This document shows positions 54,069 to 63,017 of a stretch of 64,000 nt of DNA, piece after piece. The first letter of the stretch is position 1, and each line of letters opens with the position of its first letter. The DNA lies in contig NZ_AP017898.1 of assembly GCF_003609835.1 (NCBI RefSeq), forward strand, positions 1,922,001 to 1,986,000. Direction: 5' to 3'. Position numbers and translations under genes: made by a program. Source of the stretch: Sphingopyxis sp. FD7 (GTDB taxonomy: Bacteria > Pseudomonadota > Alphaproteobacteria > Sphingomonadales > Sphingomonadaceae). The notes below the pieces were generated by a model, which searched no databases, was not told the origin of the DNA, and worked only from the letters and a program-made list of their open reading frames with translations.

Positions 54069-56096
54069 ATGACCGCCATGTTGTCGATATCTTCCCTCTC
54101 CCGCCTCGCTCTCGCGCTGGCGCTCGCCTTTCCCACCGCCGCCATCGCCAGCGAGCTTACCCCCGAACAAATGGCCTGGTATCGCGCCCAGATGGGACTG
54201 GCCTCGGTATCGGGGCCCCCGCCCGCTCCCAATATGGTCGGCGAAGCGGTGCTGGAATGGCGCCGCCTCACCGCGAACAGCGGCGCGTCCTTCGATCAGC
54301 TCTCGCGTTTCCTGATGGCGAACAAGGGCTGGCCCGATACGGACAAGCTGCGCCTGCGCGCTGAAAAGGCGATCGCGCTCGACAGTTTCGATCCCGCGCG
54401 CACGCTTGCCTATTTCGCCGCCTATCCGCCGCAGACCGCCAGCGGCCACCTGCGCATGGCGATGGCGCTGAACGCCTCGGGTCGGCGCCAGGAAGCCCAT
54501 GCCGCGGTGCGCCGCGCGTGGACCAGCGGACCGCTCGACGATTATGAAACCAGCCGCGTGCTCGGCATGTTCCCCGGCGCGCTGACGCTCGCCGACCATG
54601 ACGCGCGCATGGACAGGCTGCTGTGGATGGGGGAAACCTCGGCCGCCAGCCGCCAGCTCGGCTATACGTCGCCCGAAAAGCGCGCGATCTTTGCCGCGCG
54701 CCTCGCGATGCGCAGCGGCGCGGTCGATGCCGCGCTCCAGGCCTCGGCGGTCGAAAGCGTCCATCCGTCGCTGGTCCGCACCGACCCCGGTTATATCACC
54801 GACAAGGCGACCTGGCTGCGTGCGTCGGGCCGCGTCGGCGAAGCCCGCGCGCTGCTCGCCGCGCCCCGGTCGCTGACAAGCGCGCCGACCGACGCCGAGG
54901 AGTGGCTGGAAACCCTGCTCACCAACGCACGCCTCGCCGAGAGCGGCGGCGACAAGCTCACCGCCTATAATATCGCGCGCCAGCTGGGCGACGCGCTGCC
55001 GCCCGGCACCCTGGTCCGCGAAACCCCGCTCGGCGTGCGCGACGATTATACGTCGCTCGCCTGGCTGGCGGGGCAGCTCGCCTTCAAGGATCTCGGCCGC
55101 CCCGCCGAGGCCGCAAAGCTCTTCCGTGCCTATGGCGAGGCGGCGCGCTCGGCGCAAACGCGCACCAAGGGATTCTACTGGGCGGGCCGCGCCGCGCTCG
55201 CCGCGGGCGACCGTGCGGCGGCGAACGCACATTTCGCCGATGCCGCGCAACATTATGACCAATTCTATGGCCAGCTGGCGCTCGAGCGGCTGGGCCGTCC
55301 GCAACCCAAACCGACGCCGAACCCGACCATCGAGATCAGCGCCGACGAGCAGCGCGCGTTCGAGGACGACCGGCTGGTCCGCGCCGCGCGCGCGCTTGGC
55401 GAAATCGGCGCGTGGCGCGAGCAGTCGCTCTTCCTCCGCGCGCTCGCGCAACGGGCGAGCACGCCCGCCGACCATGTGCTCGCAGGCAGGCTCGCGTCGC
55501 AGATCGGCCGCCCGGACCTCGGCGTGATGATCGGCCGCAGCGCGCAGGCGAACAGCCTCGACGCGGTGGAGGTTTCGGGCTTCCCGACCGTGCGCATCCC
55601 CGCGGGGCATGAGAATAACTGGACCTTCATCCACGCGATCACGCGCCAGGAAAGCCAGTTCGACCGCGCCGCGATCAGCCACGCCGGCGCGCGCGGGATG
55701 ATGCAGCTGATGCCCGGCACCGCGCGCGAAGTCGCGGGCAAGCTGGGCCTCAGCTATGACGGCGGCGCGCTGACCACCGACACCAATTATAATATGACGC
55801 TGGGTTCGACCTATTTTCAGCAGATGCTGCGCTATTATGGCGGCAGCTATCCGCTCGCGGTCGCCGCCTATAACGCCGGGCCGGGCAATGTGAACAAATG
55901 GCTGCGCGCCAACGGCGACCCGCGCACCGGCGCGATTGACATCCTCGACTGGATCGAGGCGATCCCGATCTTCGAGACGAAAAACTATGTCCAGCGCGTG
56001 CTGGAAAATGCCGTCGTCTACGACACGCTGCGCGACGGCAAGACGCTGCCCAACGCGCCGCTGAGCTTCTATCTCGGCAAGCGCACGCCGGGTTGA
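54069..56096 (+). CDS. Soluble lytic murein transglycosylase (Slt70-like)
   Basis: 675 residues with a signal peptide (about 1-27, TAAIAS), so periplasmic. A long helical superhelix (about 100-500) with repeated paired-helix units precedes the C-terminal catalytic domain: ITRQESQFDRAAISHAGARGMMQLMPGTARE with the catalytic glutamate E528, GGALTTDTNYNMTLGSTYFQQML and AVAAYNAGPGNVNKWL. It cuts peptidoglycan with formation of anhydromuropeptides, which the AmpD-like protein at 59373-60062 could then process. The ATG at 54069 follows an AAGGAG site at 12 bases; an alternative is the ATG at 54078. It is divergent from dapA. Confidence 0.95.
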   Translation: MTAMLSISSLSRLALALALAFPTAAIASELTPEQMAWYRAQMGLASVSGPPPAPNMVGEAVLEWRRLTANSGASFDQLSRFLMANKGWPDTDKLRLRAEKAIALDSFDPARTLAYFAAYPPQTASGHLRMAMALNASGRRQEAHAAVRRAWTSGPLDDYETSRVLGMFPGALTLADHDARMDRLLWMGETSAASRQLGYTSPEKRAIFAARLAMRSGAVDAALQASAVESVHPSLVRTDPGYITDKATWLRASGRVGEARALLAAPRSLTSAPTDAEEWLETLLTNARLAESGGDKLTAYNIARQLGDALPPGTLVRETPLGVRDDYTSLAWLAGQLAFKDLGRPAEAAKLFRAYGEAARSAQTRTKGFYWAGRAALAAGDRAAANAHFADAAQHYDQFYGQLALERLGRPQPKPTPNPTIEISADEQRAFEDDRLVRAARALGEIGAWREQSLFLRALAQRASTPADHVLAGRLASQIGRPDLGVMIGRSAQANSLDAVEVSGFPTVRIPAGHENNWTFIHAITRQESQFDRAAISHAGARGMMQLMPGTAREVAGKLGLSYDGGALTTDTNYNMTLGSTYFQQMLRYYGGSYPLAVAAYNAGPGNVNKWLRANGDPRTGAIDILDWIEAIPIFETKNYVQRVLENAVVYDTLRDGKTLPNAPLSFYLGKRTPG

Positions 56097-56110
56097 TGCT
56101 CCCTCATGGT

Positions 56111-56138
56111 CGTCATCCCGGCGCAGGCCGGGACGACG
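56111..56138. repeat. Family A repeat, degenerate single hairpin
   Basis: CGTCATCCCGGC-GCAG-GCCGGGACGACG; one arm position is mismatched (A opposite C) and the loop is GCAG instead of GAAG. It lies in the 59 bases between the transglycosylase and greB genes. Confidence 0.75.
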
Positions 56139-56155
56139 ATATAGGTTCTGGACGG

Positions 56156-56638
56156 ATGGCGGCGGATAAAACGAACATCATCAGCCCCGCGGGCTTTGCC
56201 GCGCTGCGCGCCGAATATGACGCGCTGCTCGGGCAGGAGCGACCGAAGCTGGTCGAGGTCATCAGCTGGGCAGCGGGCAATGGCGACCGCAGCGAGAATG
56301 GCGACTATATCTATGGCCGCAAGCGCCTTCGCGAAATCGACCGGCGCCTCGGCTTCCTCGCGCGCCGCATGAAGACCGCGCGCATCGTCGACCCCGCCGA
56401 GCAGCCCGACAAGAGCCGCATCTGGTTCGGCGCGACGGTCGAGCTGGCCGATGACGACGATGCGCGGCGCACCGTCACGCTGGTCGGCGACGATGAGGCC
56501 GAGGCGGGCGAAGGCCGGATCGGCTGGAACAGTCCGCTCGCCCGCGCACTGCGCGGCGCCGCGGTCGGCGATCTCCGGACGGTGCAGCTTCCCGCGGGGC
56601 CGAAATTATGGGAAGTGATCGCGATCCGCTATCCGTGA
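56156..56638 (+). CDS. greB: Transcription elongation factor GreB
   Basis: 160 residues from the ATG at 56156. Gre factors rescue backtracked RNA polymerase by stimulating cleavage. The N-terminal coiled coil (ISPAGFAALRAEYDALLGQERPKLVEVISWAAGNGDRSENGDYIYGRKRLREIDRRLGFLARRM) contains the acidic tip DRSENGDY that enters the secondary channel, and the C-terminal globular part has IGWNSPLARALRGAAVGD. ENGDYIYGRKRLREIDRRL is GreB-like rather than GreA. A reading from 56093 would include the repeat and is rejected. It follows the transglycosylase gene on the same strand across the repeat. Confidence 0.94.
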   Translation: MAADKTNIISPAGFAALRAEYDALLGQERPKLVEVISWAAGNGDRSENGDYIYGRKRLREIDRRLGFLARRMKTARIVDPAEQPDKSRIWFGATVELADDDDARRTVTLVGDDEAEAGEGRIGWNSPLARALRGAAVGDLRTVQLPAGPKLWEVIAIRYP

Positions 56639-56641
56639 GCG

Positions 56642-58354
56642 TCACCCGCCGATGCCCGCGATCAGCTCGCGCTGATCCTTGCGCAGTTCGGGCAGGTCGC
56701 GCGCCAGCCGCGCCCAATGCGCCGCCTCGCGGGCGTCGGCGGCAACCCCCGTTCCCTTGGCATAGGCATGCGCCAGGATCGCCCGCGATCCCGCGAAGCC
56801 CGCGCGCGCCGCGAGGGCGCAATCCTCGATCGCCGCCGCCAGCGTCTTGTCGGCGAAATGCGCCTCGCACAGCCAGTGATTGCCTTCGGGATTGCCCGCG
56901 TCGGCGAGGGCGCGAAGCCGCGCGAGGTTCGCGGCGCGCGTGTCGGGAAAAAAGGTGAGCGCAAAGATCGCCGCGGGATGTCCCTTCTCGGCCGCCTCGG
57001 CATAGAGCGCCTGCGACCGCGCAAAATCGGGCGGGCCAAAGCGTCCCGCCGTCAGTTGATAGGCGAGGTGCGTCTTCGCCTTTGAAAAACCTGCATTCGA
57101 CGCCGCGACATACAGGTCATAGGCGCGCTTGACGTCGGCGGGCGACGGATCATTTTCGAGAAGCAGATAGGCGAGTTCCTGCTGCCCCGCCGGGAACCCC
57201 TGCGCCGCCGACTGTTCAAGATAGGCGCGCGCGCGGGCGACATCCTTCTTCACCCCGACCCCCAGCGAGAACATATAGCCCACCAGCTGCTGCGCGAGCG
57301 GATGGCCGCCGTCGGCGAGCGCGACGAGCTTCGCCGCGGGATGGCGCGACAGCACATCGGCGATCAGCACCGGCTCGTCCTCGATCGCCAGCCGGTCGAG
57401 CGAAATGTCGGCGAGCGGATCGGCGGCGGTGCCGCGGACGGCCGCCGTCGATGGCGGCGGGGGCGGCGCCGCCAGCGGCCTGATTCCGCCGGTCAGTGCG
57501 GCCCGCACCGGTATCTCGGGCGGCGCGACCAGATAATAATCCTCGAACCAGCTGCCATAATGAAAGGGCTGTTGCGGCCCCAGCTCCATTCCGTGCGTCC
57601 GCTTGTAAACTTCGCGCGAGACGACCTTGAAATAATCGCCGATCTCGAGCCCCGGTATCGCCAGCTCCTTGACCACGGCCGCGGCAAAAGGGCTGACCGG
57701 CGACCCTGGCGGCGCGAAATCGAGCGCCGGGCGTCCCTTTGCGGTGGAATAGAAAACGGCTCCCTGCGCGATGTCGAGCAGGCCGAGCGGCGCCGATCCG
57801 GCCTCGCCGCGCGCGGTGTCGACGTCGGCGATTCGCACGACCGGTTCGGCGGTGCGGCACGCATCGACAAAGACCAGCGTGAACGCGCCGTCGGGAACGA
57901 TGCGCTCGACCGCCGCCTCGATCGACAGGTAACGCTTTTCGATATCGGCGCGGCGCGTCGCCGGCGGCGCATCCATCGGGACCAGCCAGTTGCGCCCGCC
58001 ATATTCAAAACCGTGCCCCGCATAATAGAGGATGACCGACTTCGCGCCCGCCGCTTCGGCCGCGAAGCGCGTCAGCGCGGCGTCGAGCGCGCCCATGTCG
58101 GCATTGCGAACGATCCGCGGCGCGATGCCGGCCTTTTGGAACGCGGCACAGACATGATCGATGTCGTTGACCGCATTCTTCAACGACGGCCATTCCCAAT
58201 CATTATAAGCGCTGTTGCCGATCAGCAGCGCGACGCGGTCGCCCCGCAGGGGCGCGTCGCCGCATGGGGAAGTTTGCGCGGACGCGGTAAGTGCGCCGAA
58301 CAGGGCCGCCATAACCGCCGCACCAAAAGCGCCCAAGCGCATTCGCTCGCCCAT
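56642..58354 (-). CDS. Secreted caspase-fold protein with Sel1 repeats
   Basis: 570 residues from the ATG at 58354; ten further residues upstream are possible. A signal peptide (about 1-27, TASAQ) exports it. The caspase/metacaspase p20-like domain (about 38-290) starts DRVALLIGNSAYNDWEWPSLKNAVNDIDHV and carries the catalytic dyad H114 (ILYYAGHGFEYGG) and C166 (LVFVDACRT). A Pro-rich linker (about 305-320) leads to a C-terminal half of Sel1-like helical repeats (HPLAQQLVGYMFSLGVGVKKDVARARAYLEQSA..., GHPAAIFAL...), which bind other proteins. Targets are unknown. It faces greB, with three bases between stops. Confidence 0.9.
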   Translation of the reverse strand: MGERMRLGAFGAAVMAALFGALTASAQTSPCGDAPLRGDRVALLIGNSAYNDWEWPSLKNAVNDIDHVCAAFQKAGIAPRIVRNADMGALDAALTRFAAEAAGAKSVILYYAGHGFEYGGRNWLVPMDAPPATRRADIEKRYLSIEAAVERIVPDGAFTLVFVDACRTAEPVVRIADVDTARGEAGSAPLGLLDIAQGAVFYSTAKGRPALDFAPPGSPVSPFAAAVVKELAIPGLEIGDYFKVVSREVYKRTHGMELGPQQPFHYGSWFEDYYLVAPPEIPVRAALTGGIRPLAAPPPPPSTAAVRGTAADPLADISLDRLAIEDEPVLIADVLSRHPAAKLVALADGGHPLAQQLVGYMFSLGVGVKKDVARARAYLEQSAAQGFPAGQQELAYLLLENDPSPADVKRAYDLYVAASNAGFSKAKTHLAYQLTAGRFGPPDFARSQALYAEAAEKGHPAAIFALTFFPDTRAANLARLRALADAGNPEGNHWLCEAHFADKTLAAAIEDCALAARAGFAGSRAILAHAYAKGTGVAADAREAAHWARLARDLPELRKDQRELIAGIGG

Positions 58355-58517
58355 GCTTACCCCCCGTGACACGCGCCTAGACACTGCGAGGCGCCAAACC
58401 TAAAACGGCAGAAATCTGCGCAACTTCACACTGAAATCGCACCACCCAGCGTTTTTCGACCTGCCGGGACGACGGTAAGGGAGCGACCCGATGTAGGAAA
58501 GCGGAAACTCCGCGGCG

Positions 58518-58673
58518 TCAGGGTTGCAGCAGCACCGGAATGATCCAGATCGCCGACAACACGATCACCACGGCGATCAGCGAAAACGCCAGCACATAGC
58601 GGACATTATGCCCTTTGACTCCGCCGCTCGCTTCGGTTTCGTCCACTTCGACATGATCGTCGACGACTTTCAT
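58518..58673 (-). CDS. Single-pass membrane micro-protein, 51 residues
   Basis: A short gene with an AAGGGAG site seven bases upstream of the ATG at 58673. The acidic N-terminus (MKVVDDHVEVDETEASGG, 18 residues) is followed by a basic patch (VKGHNVRY) and one hydrophobic helix (about 27-47, VLAFSLIAVVIVLSAIWIIPVL) with a tail of only two polar residues. Orientation by the positive-inside rule would place the acidic head in the cytoplasm. No domain is recognised. It lies alone between rnpB and the caspase-fold gene. Confidence 0.72.
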   Translation of the reverse strand: MKVVDDHVEVDETEASGGVKGHNVRYVLAFSLIAVVIVLSAIWIIPVLLQP

Positions 58674-58751
58674 CGCGTGTCTCCCTTCTGCTTCGCCTTA
58701 GAACGCAGCCTTTTGCCGCGCGGTTCCCCGCGGCCGGGTGTCGGGCGAGAT

Positions 58752-59133
58752 GCCAGAGGGTCTGTAAGCCGGGTTCTGTCCACCCCGTTGCCGGGGATGG
58801 GCGATCATTCCTCTAGGCGGACGGTTACCCGACCGCTCAAGCAGTCAACCCGGACGGCGGGGCCGGAACCAGCCCTGGTTTCCCGTGCCATCCCTATTCG
58901 ACCTTGCTCCCGGTGGGGTTTGCCGTGCCGCGTCCGTTACCGTCCGCGCGGTGCGCTCTTACCGCACCCTTTCACCTTTCGCCGGGCCGAAGCCTTTGGC
59001 GGTCTGCTCTCTGTGGCACTTTCCCTGACCCCTTTTGGGGGGGCCGCCGGACGTTATCCGGCACCGTGGTTTCCGTGGAGCCCGGACTTTCCTCCCCTTC
59101 CTTGCGAAAGCGGCGATCGCCCGACCCTCTGGC
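58752..59133 (-). ncRNA. rnpB: RNase P RNA
   Basis: About 380 bases on the minus strand. The 5' end GCCAGAGGGTC pairs perfectly with the 3' end GACCCTCTGGC (P1). The universally conserved element GAGGAAAGTCC is at 59084-59094, and the 3' conserved ACAGAACCCGGCTTACAGAC region is at about 58757-58785. Several P-stem hairpins such as the GC-rich stem near 59030-59060 are visible. This is a bacterial type A RNA, the catalytic part of the enzyme that matures tRNA 5' ends. Confidence 0.96.
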
Positions 59134-59216
59134 ACGCTCCCAATATAGCGCGAATGATGGGGGATGGCGAGCGAATGTGGGAGGACGCCTTGGGGTGGGG
59201 AGCGGTCCCATACGTC

Positions 59217-59335
59217 CGTCATGCTGGCTGCGGCGATGGCCTCGCTGTTTCAGCATCCATGGCCCGACCTCTAATCGGGCACTGCGCCGGAGGAAACAAA
59301 TGGGCCATGGACCCTGAAACAAGTTCAGGGTGACG
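59217..59335. repeat. Dispersed intergenic repeat, family B, diverged copy
   Basis: Begins CGTCATGCTGGCTGCGG, contains GTTTCAGCATCCATGGCC and ends GGGCCATGGACCCTG then AAACAAGTTCAGGGTGACG. The left hairpin core is altered and longer than in the copy at 2837. It lies between rnpB and the amidase gene. Confidence 0.75.
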
Positions 59336-59372
59336 ATGAAGCAAAGGTGCGCTGTCGCTCGCTAACGGCCGC

Positions 59373-60062
59373 TCAATTCCCCTCGGGCTGCGGCAGCAGC
59401 AGCGCGAGCAGGATCGCCCGGCATTCGCCGTCGATCGTCCCGTCGATCAGTTCGGGGCGAAAGCGCCGCTGGAACGCGACCGTCGCCGCAAAACCGTCGG
59501 TCACGTCATAGCCGAAGCGTTCGAGCGCGAGCAGGAAGCCCGCGTCGGTCCACAGCGGATCGGTCAGCTTCTTGGTCGGGCGCGGCAGCGCGAGGCGGCG
59601 GCGCGCGAGTTCTTCCCACGGGAACAGCTCGCCCGGATCCTGCTTGCGCGTCGGCGCGATGTCGGAATGGCCGACGACATTGCCGCGCGTGATCGCATAA
59701 CGGTCCTTGATCAGATGAACGAGCCGCACGACCGAAGCGATCTGGGGTTCAGGAAAGGGGACATAACCATATTCGTGTCCCGGATTGACGATCTCGATCC
59801 CGATGCTCGCCGAATTGATGTCGCTGACGCCGCGCCAATGCGCCTTGCCCGCATGCCACGCACGTTTGTCCTCGGGCACCATATGGGTGACCTGGCCATC
59901 CTCGCTGACGACATAATGGGCGGATACCTTTGCCGCAGGATCGGCAAGCCGATCAATGGCTTCGGCGCCGGTCTTCATGCCCGTATAATGAAGGACGATC
60001 ATCGAAACGGGCAGCGCGCGCTCGTCGAAATTGGGAGACCAGCGTTCGACAAAATCGCTCAT
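59373..60062 (-). CDS. AmpD-type N-acetylmuramoyl-L-alanine amidase
   Basis: 229 residues from the ATG at 60062 (MSDFVERWSPNFDER); a longer reading is through cheR in another frame. The amidase_2 domain has VSMIVLHYTGMKTGAEAIDRL (first zinc histidine), YVVSEDGQVTHMVPEDKRAWHAGKAHWRG, SIGIEIVNPG and GHSDIAPTRKQDPGELFPW (later zinc ligands), and the C-terminal ~60 residues resemble a small peptidoglycan-binding domain (VAFQRRFRPELIDGTIDGEC). It lacks a signal peptide, like cytoplasmic AmpD, which recycles anhydro-muropeptides and influences beta-lactamase induction. It is downstream of cheR on the same strand, 67 bases after it. Confidence 0.92.
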   Translation of the reverse strand: MSDFVERWSPNFDERALPVSMIVLHYTGMKTGAEAIDRLADPAAKVSAHYVVSEDGQVTHMVPEDKRAWHAGKAHWRGVSDINSASIGIEIVNPGHEYGYVPFPEPQIASVVRLVHLIKDRYAITRGNVVGHSDIAPTRKQDPGELFPWEELARRRLALPRPTKKLTDPLWTDAGFLLALERFGYDVTDGFAATVAFQRRFRPELIDGTIDGECRAILLALLLPQPEGN

Positions 60063-60129
60063 GCGCCTTTTTGGCCCGTCCTGTGGCTGCCTGTCCGTCG
60101 CTTGCGCCAGCGGGGGACAAAAAGCAAGG

Positions 60130-61002
60130 TCAGGCGGCGACCGGCCGCCCGGAACCGAGGCGCCGTGCCTGCTGGTCGGCGGGTTCGTAAAGCCCGCGCA
60201 GTCGCGGACTGGCGACGAACTGGTCGGTTTGCCCCAGCACCGTTTCGCCCGCGCCGAGCACGAGGAAACTCTGCGGCGCCGCCGCCGCGCGCAGCCGCGC
60301 AAACGCCTTCTGCCGCATCGGCAGCGAGAAATAGAGCAGCAGATTGCGGCAGAAGATGAGGTCGGCCGGCGAGGCCAGCGGCGGCCGGTCGGTCAGCATG
60401 TTCTGCACCGAAAAGTCGATCCGGCGGCGCAGATCCGCCTTGGCGAGCCAGCCGCTCTCGGTCTGGTCGAACCAGCGCACCATGCGCTGCACGGGAAGGC
60501 CGCGCTGGATCTCGAACTGACTGAACAGCCCCACGCGCGCGCGGCCGATCGCCTGATGGCTGACGTCGGTTCCGACAATATCGACCTGCCAGCCCGCCCA
60601 TGTCGCGCCCTGTTCGGCGATCAGCATCGCCATCGAATAGGCTTCCTGCCCCGTCGAAACGCCGCAGTGCCAGATGGTGAGCCGCCGTCGCTCGGCATTG
60701 ATCGCACGCAACTTTTCAAGTGCTGTCGCAGCAATGTCATCGAACACACTATGTTCGCGATAAAAATATGTTTCATTGTTCAACATCGCGTCGACCGTGT
60801 CGTCGAGCAGCTGACGGCTGTTCGCGGTGACAAGCGCGCCAACGAGCGCATCGAGGTCGGCGATGCCATGGCGTTGCATCACCGGCTTCAGCGACATTTC
60901 GATGCGCCAGATGCGGCTCGGCGACAGCGTCTGGCCGGTCCGTGATTCGAGCACCCCCATCAGCACACGATAGGCCGATTCGCTGGCGCTCGCCCCCATC
61001 AT
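60130..61002 (-). CDS. cheR: Chemotaxis protein methyltransferase CheR
   Basis: 290 residues from the ATG at 61002, overlapping the cheB stop (ATGA). It uses SAM to methylate glutamates of chemoreceptors for adaptation. The N-terminal helical domain (YRVLMGVLESRTGQTLSPSRIWRIEMSLKPVMQRHG) precedes MLNNETYFYREHSVFDDIA and the SAM-binding IWHCGVSTGQEAYSMAMLIAE, VDIVGTDVSHQAIGRARVG and PADLIFCRNLLLYFSLPMRQKAF. All are diagnostic of CheR. It is the last gene of the cheA-W-Y-B-R run on the minus strand. Confidence 0.96.
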   Translation of the reverse strand: MMGASASESAYRVLMGVLESRTGQTLSPSRIWRIEMSLKPVMQRHGIADLDALVGALVTANSRQLLDDTVDAMLNNETYFYREHSVFDDIAATALEKLRAINAERRRLTIWHCGVSTGQEAYSMAMLIAEQGATWAGWQVDIVGTDVSHQAIGRARVGLFSQFEIQRGLPVQRMVRWFDQTESGWLAKADLRRRIDFSVQNMLTDRPPLASPADLIFCRNLLLYFSLPMRQKAFARLRAAAAPQSFLVLGAGETVLGQTDQFVASPRLRGLYEPADQQARRLGSGRPVAA

Positions 61003-62111
61003 GCTTTGTGGCGCCCCGGCGCCCGGCCAGAGAGGAAACTGCCGAGCATCAGCGCAATCGCATCGGGATTGAGCGTCGCCGCGGCGATCCCCGCCTTTGC
61101 CACCGCGCCCGGCATTCCCCAGATGACACAGCTTTCGGGGGCCTGGGCAAAAACCGTGCCCCCCGCCGATTTCAGCCGCGCCGCGCCCACCGCCCCGTCG
61201 CGCCCCATGCCGCTCAGGATCACCGCGACGCCGCCCTTGCCATAGGTTTCGGCAACCGAATCGAGCATCGGGTCGGCCGACGGACAGCAGCCATTGTCGA
61301 CGGGGCGGCGGTCGAGCGCGATTTCGCGGCGCGCGCCATTGGCGACGACGAGCAGATGCGCGTCGCCCGGCGCCAGATAGATATGCCCCGGCTCGACCGC
61401 CATTCCCGCCGCGGCGACATGCACGCGCCGACTTGTCATCATGCCGATCTGCCGTGCGTAGAACGCCATGAAGGCGTCGGGCAAATGCTGCGTCAGCAGG
61501 ATCGGCGCGGTCACCCGCGGATCGAGATGGGCGAGGAAATTGGTAAAGGCCGGGATGCCGCCCGTTGAAGCGGCAACCGCGATGCAATCGATCGGCTGGT
61601 CGGTGTCGACGATCATCGAAACCGGCGCAGGGGCCCGCCGTTGCGCAACGGGAACGGGCGCGGGAAACTCCTGCTGGTTGCCCAGCGTGAGGATGCGATC
61701 GGTCAGCACCTCGGCAAAGCGCCCCGAAAAACTGCCGCGTCCCGGCTTCGCCAAAGTATCGCTCGCCCCGAGCGCCAGCGCCTCGACCGCTGCGGGACCA
61801 CCTTCGACGCAGTTCGACGACAGGATGAGCACCCGCGCCCGCGCCGCCCGTTCCAATATATGCGGCAGCGCGTCGATCCCGTTCATGCCCGGCATCTCGA
61901 TATCGAGCACGACGACGTCGACGGGTTCGCGCGCCAGATAGTCCAACGCATCCTTTGCAGAGGCAACCGAAGCGCAGACGCAAAGACCCGGCCGCTGTTC
62001 GACGATGCGTTCAAGGATGCTGCGCACGACAAGGCTGTCGTCGACCAGCATCACCCGCACCGTCCGCGTCGGCGGATCGGGGTCGGGAGCCAGGGGTTGC
62101 GCAAGCGCCAT
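60999..62111 (-). CDS. cheB: Chemotaxis response regulator protein-glutamate methylesterase CheB
   Basis: 370 residues. The receiver has VRVMLVDDSLVVRSILERIV, phospho-acceptor in VDVVVLDIEMPGMNGID and the lysine in TLAKPG. A long linker leads to the methylesterase with the catalytic serine in AASTGGIPAF, histidine in LTQHLPDAFM and aspartate in ILSGMGRDGAVGAARLK. It removes receptor methyl groups when phosphorylated by CheA. It overlaps cheR by four bases and is 17 bases after cheY. The linker region is somewhat long for the family, and the first 17 residues are Pro-rich. Confidence 0.96.
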   Translation of the reverse strand: MALAQPLAPDPDPPTRTVRVMLVDDSLVVRSILERIVEQRPGLCVCASVASAKDALDYLAREPVDVVVLDIEMPGMNGIDALPHILERAARARVLILSSNCVEGGPAAVEALALGASDTLAKPGRGSFSGRFAEVLTDRILTLGNQQEFPAPVPVAQRRAPAPVSMIVDTDQPIDCIAVAASTGGIPAFTNFLAHLDPRVTAPILLTQHLPDAFMAFYARQIGMMTSRRVHVAAAGMAVEPGHIYLAPGDAHLLVVANGARREIALDRRPVDNGCCPSADPMLDSVAETYGKGGVAVILSGMGRDGAVGAARLKSAGGTVFAQAPESCVIWGMPGAVAKAGIAAATLNPDAIALMLGSFLSGRAPGRHKA

Positions 62112-62128
62112 CGAACCGGACCTTTGCG

Positions 62129-62503
62129 TCAGGCGACGCCGACGAGCTGCAACTTTCCTTCGAGCGTTTCGCGGTCGAACGGCTTCATCACATATTCGTC
62201 CGCGCCCGCCTCGATTGCGGCGCGAATATGGTCGATGCTGTTTTCGGTGGTGCAGAAAACCACCCGCGGGCGCTCCTCATGGCCGTAATCCAGGTCATTG
62301 AACGCGCCCAGAAACTCCATCCCGCTCATCACCGGCATGTTCCAGTCGAGCAGGATCACATCGGGCCGATTGGCTCGGCAATAGGTCAGCGCCTCTTGTC
62401 CGTCGGCAGCTTCCTCGACCGCAAAGGACATGCTTTCAAGGATATGGCGCGCGACCTTGCGAATGACTTTGCTGTCATCAACGACCAGACAGGATTTCGA
62501 CAT
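62129..62503 (-). CDS. cheY: CheY-like single-domain response regulator
   Basis: 124 residues from the ATG at 62503 (MSKSCLVVDDSKVIRKVARHILESM); a reading from 62536 adds an unsupported leader. The phospho-acceptor is the aspartate in VILLDWNMPVMSGMEFL, with T in VVFCTTEN and K in YVMKPFDRETL. It is the output regulator of the operon, binding the flagellar motor switch when phosphorylated by CheA. VVFCTTENSIDHIRAAIEAGADEYVMKPF is of the subgroup often named CheY in alphaproteobacterial che clusters. It lies 76 bases after cheW and 17 before cheB. Confidence 0.92.
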   Translation of the reverse strand: MSKSCLVVDDSKVIRKVARHILESMSFAVEEAADGQEALTYCRANRPDVILLDWNMPVMSGMEFLGAFNDLDYGHEERPRVVFCTTENSIDHIRAAIEAGADEYVMKPFDRETLEGKLQLVGVA

Positions 62504-62579
62504 CAAATTAACTCCGACCCCCGGACATATCGCCACGCTAATGGCAAGACGTGTGCAGCGCGTTAATGAACGGCACGAT

Positions 62580-63017
62580 TCACGCCGCCTTTAGGCCGGG
62601 CAAATGAATGAGATGCGACGGATCGACGACGAGCAGCGAAGCGCCGTCATGTTCGATCATCGCGTCGGCGACGCGCGCCCATCCCGGAAGCAGCTTTCCG
62701 GCGATGCGCGTCTCGGGTGCCTCGATGAAGCAGACATCCTCGATCTCGTCGGCAAGCAGCGCATAGCCATGTTCGGCGACTTCGATCACGATCACCCTTT
62801 GCCCGGCGACGACGGGGACCGCAGGCAGGCCGATCACGACATGCGGATCGATCAGCGTGAAAACGCGGCTGCGCAGAGCGAACAGCCCCGCGACGTGCGG
62901 CGGGGCGGCCGGCACCTCGACCGGCGTTCCGACGGTCACGACCGAGTGGATGGTCCGGCTCCGCAACGCGACACGCGTGTCGGCGATGCGGGCGATCAGA
63001 TAGAGTTTCTCCATCAT
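62580..63017 (-). CDS. cheW: Chemotaxis coupling protein CheW
   Basis: 145 residues from the ATG at 63017; a second ATG follows directly, and the first overlaps the cheA stop (ATGATGA). The CheW fold of two beta barrels is seen in LYLIARIADTRVALRSRTIHSVV, VPAAPPHVAGLFALRSRVFTLIDPHVVIGL and VIVIEVAEHGYALLADEIEDVCFIE. CheW links receptors to CheA. The RSRVFTLIDPHVV segment replaces the usual RG.V.P..DLR motif, so receptor contacts may be slightly different. It is part of the cheA-W-Y-B-R operon. Confidence 0.9.
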   Translation of the reverse strand: MMEKLYLIARIADTRVALRSRTIHSVVTVGTPVEVPAAPPHVAGLFALRSRVFTLIDPHVVIGLPAVPVVAGQRVIVIEVAEHGYALLADEIEDVCFIEAPETRIAGKLLPGWARVADAMIEHDGASLLVVDPSHLIHLPGLKAA

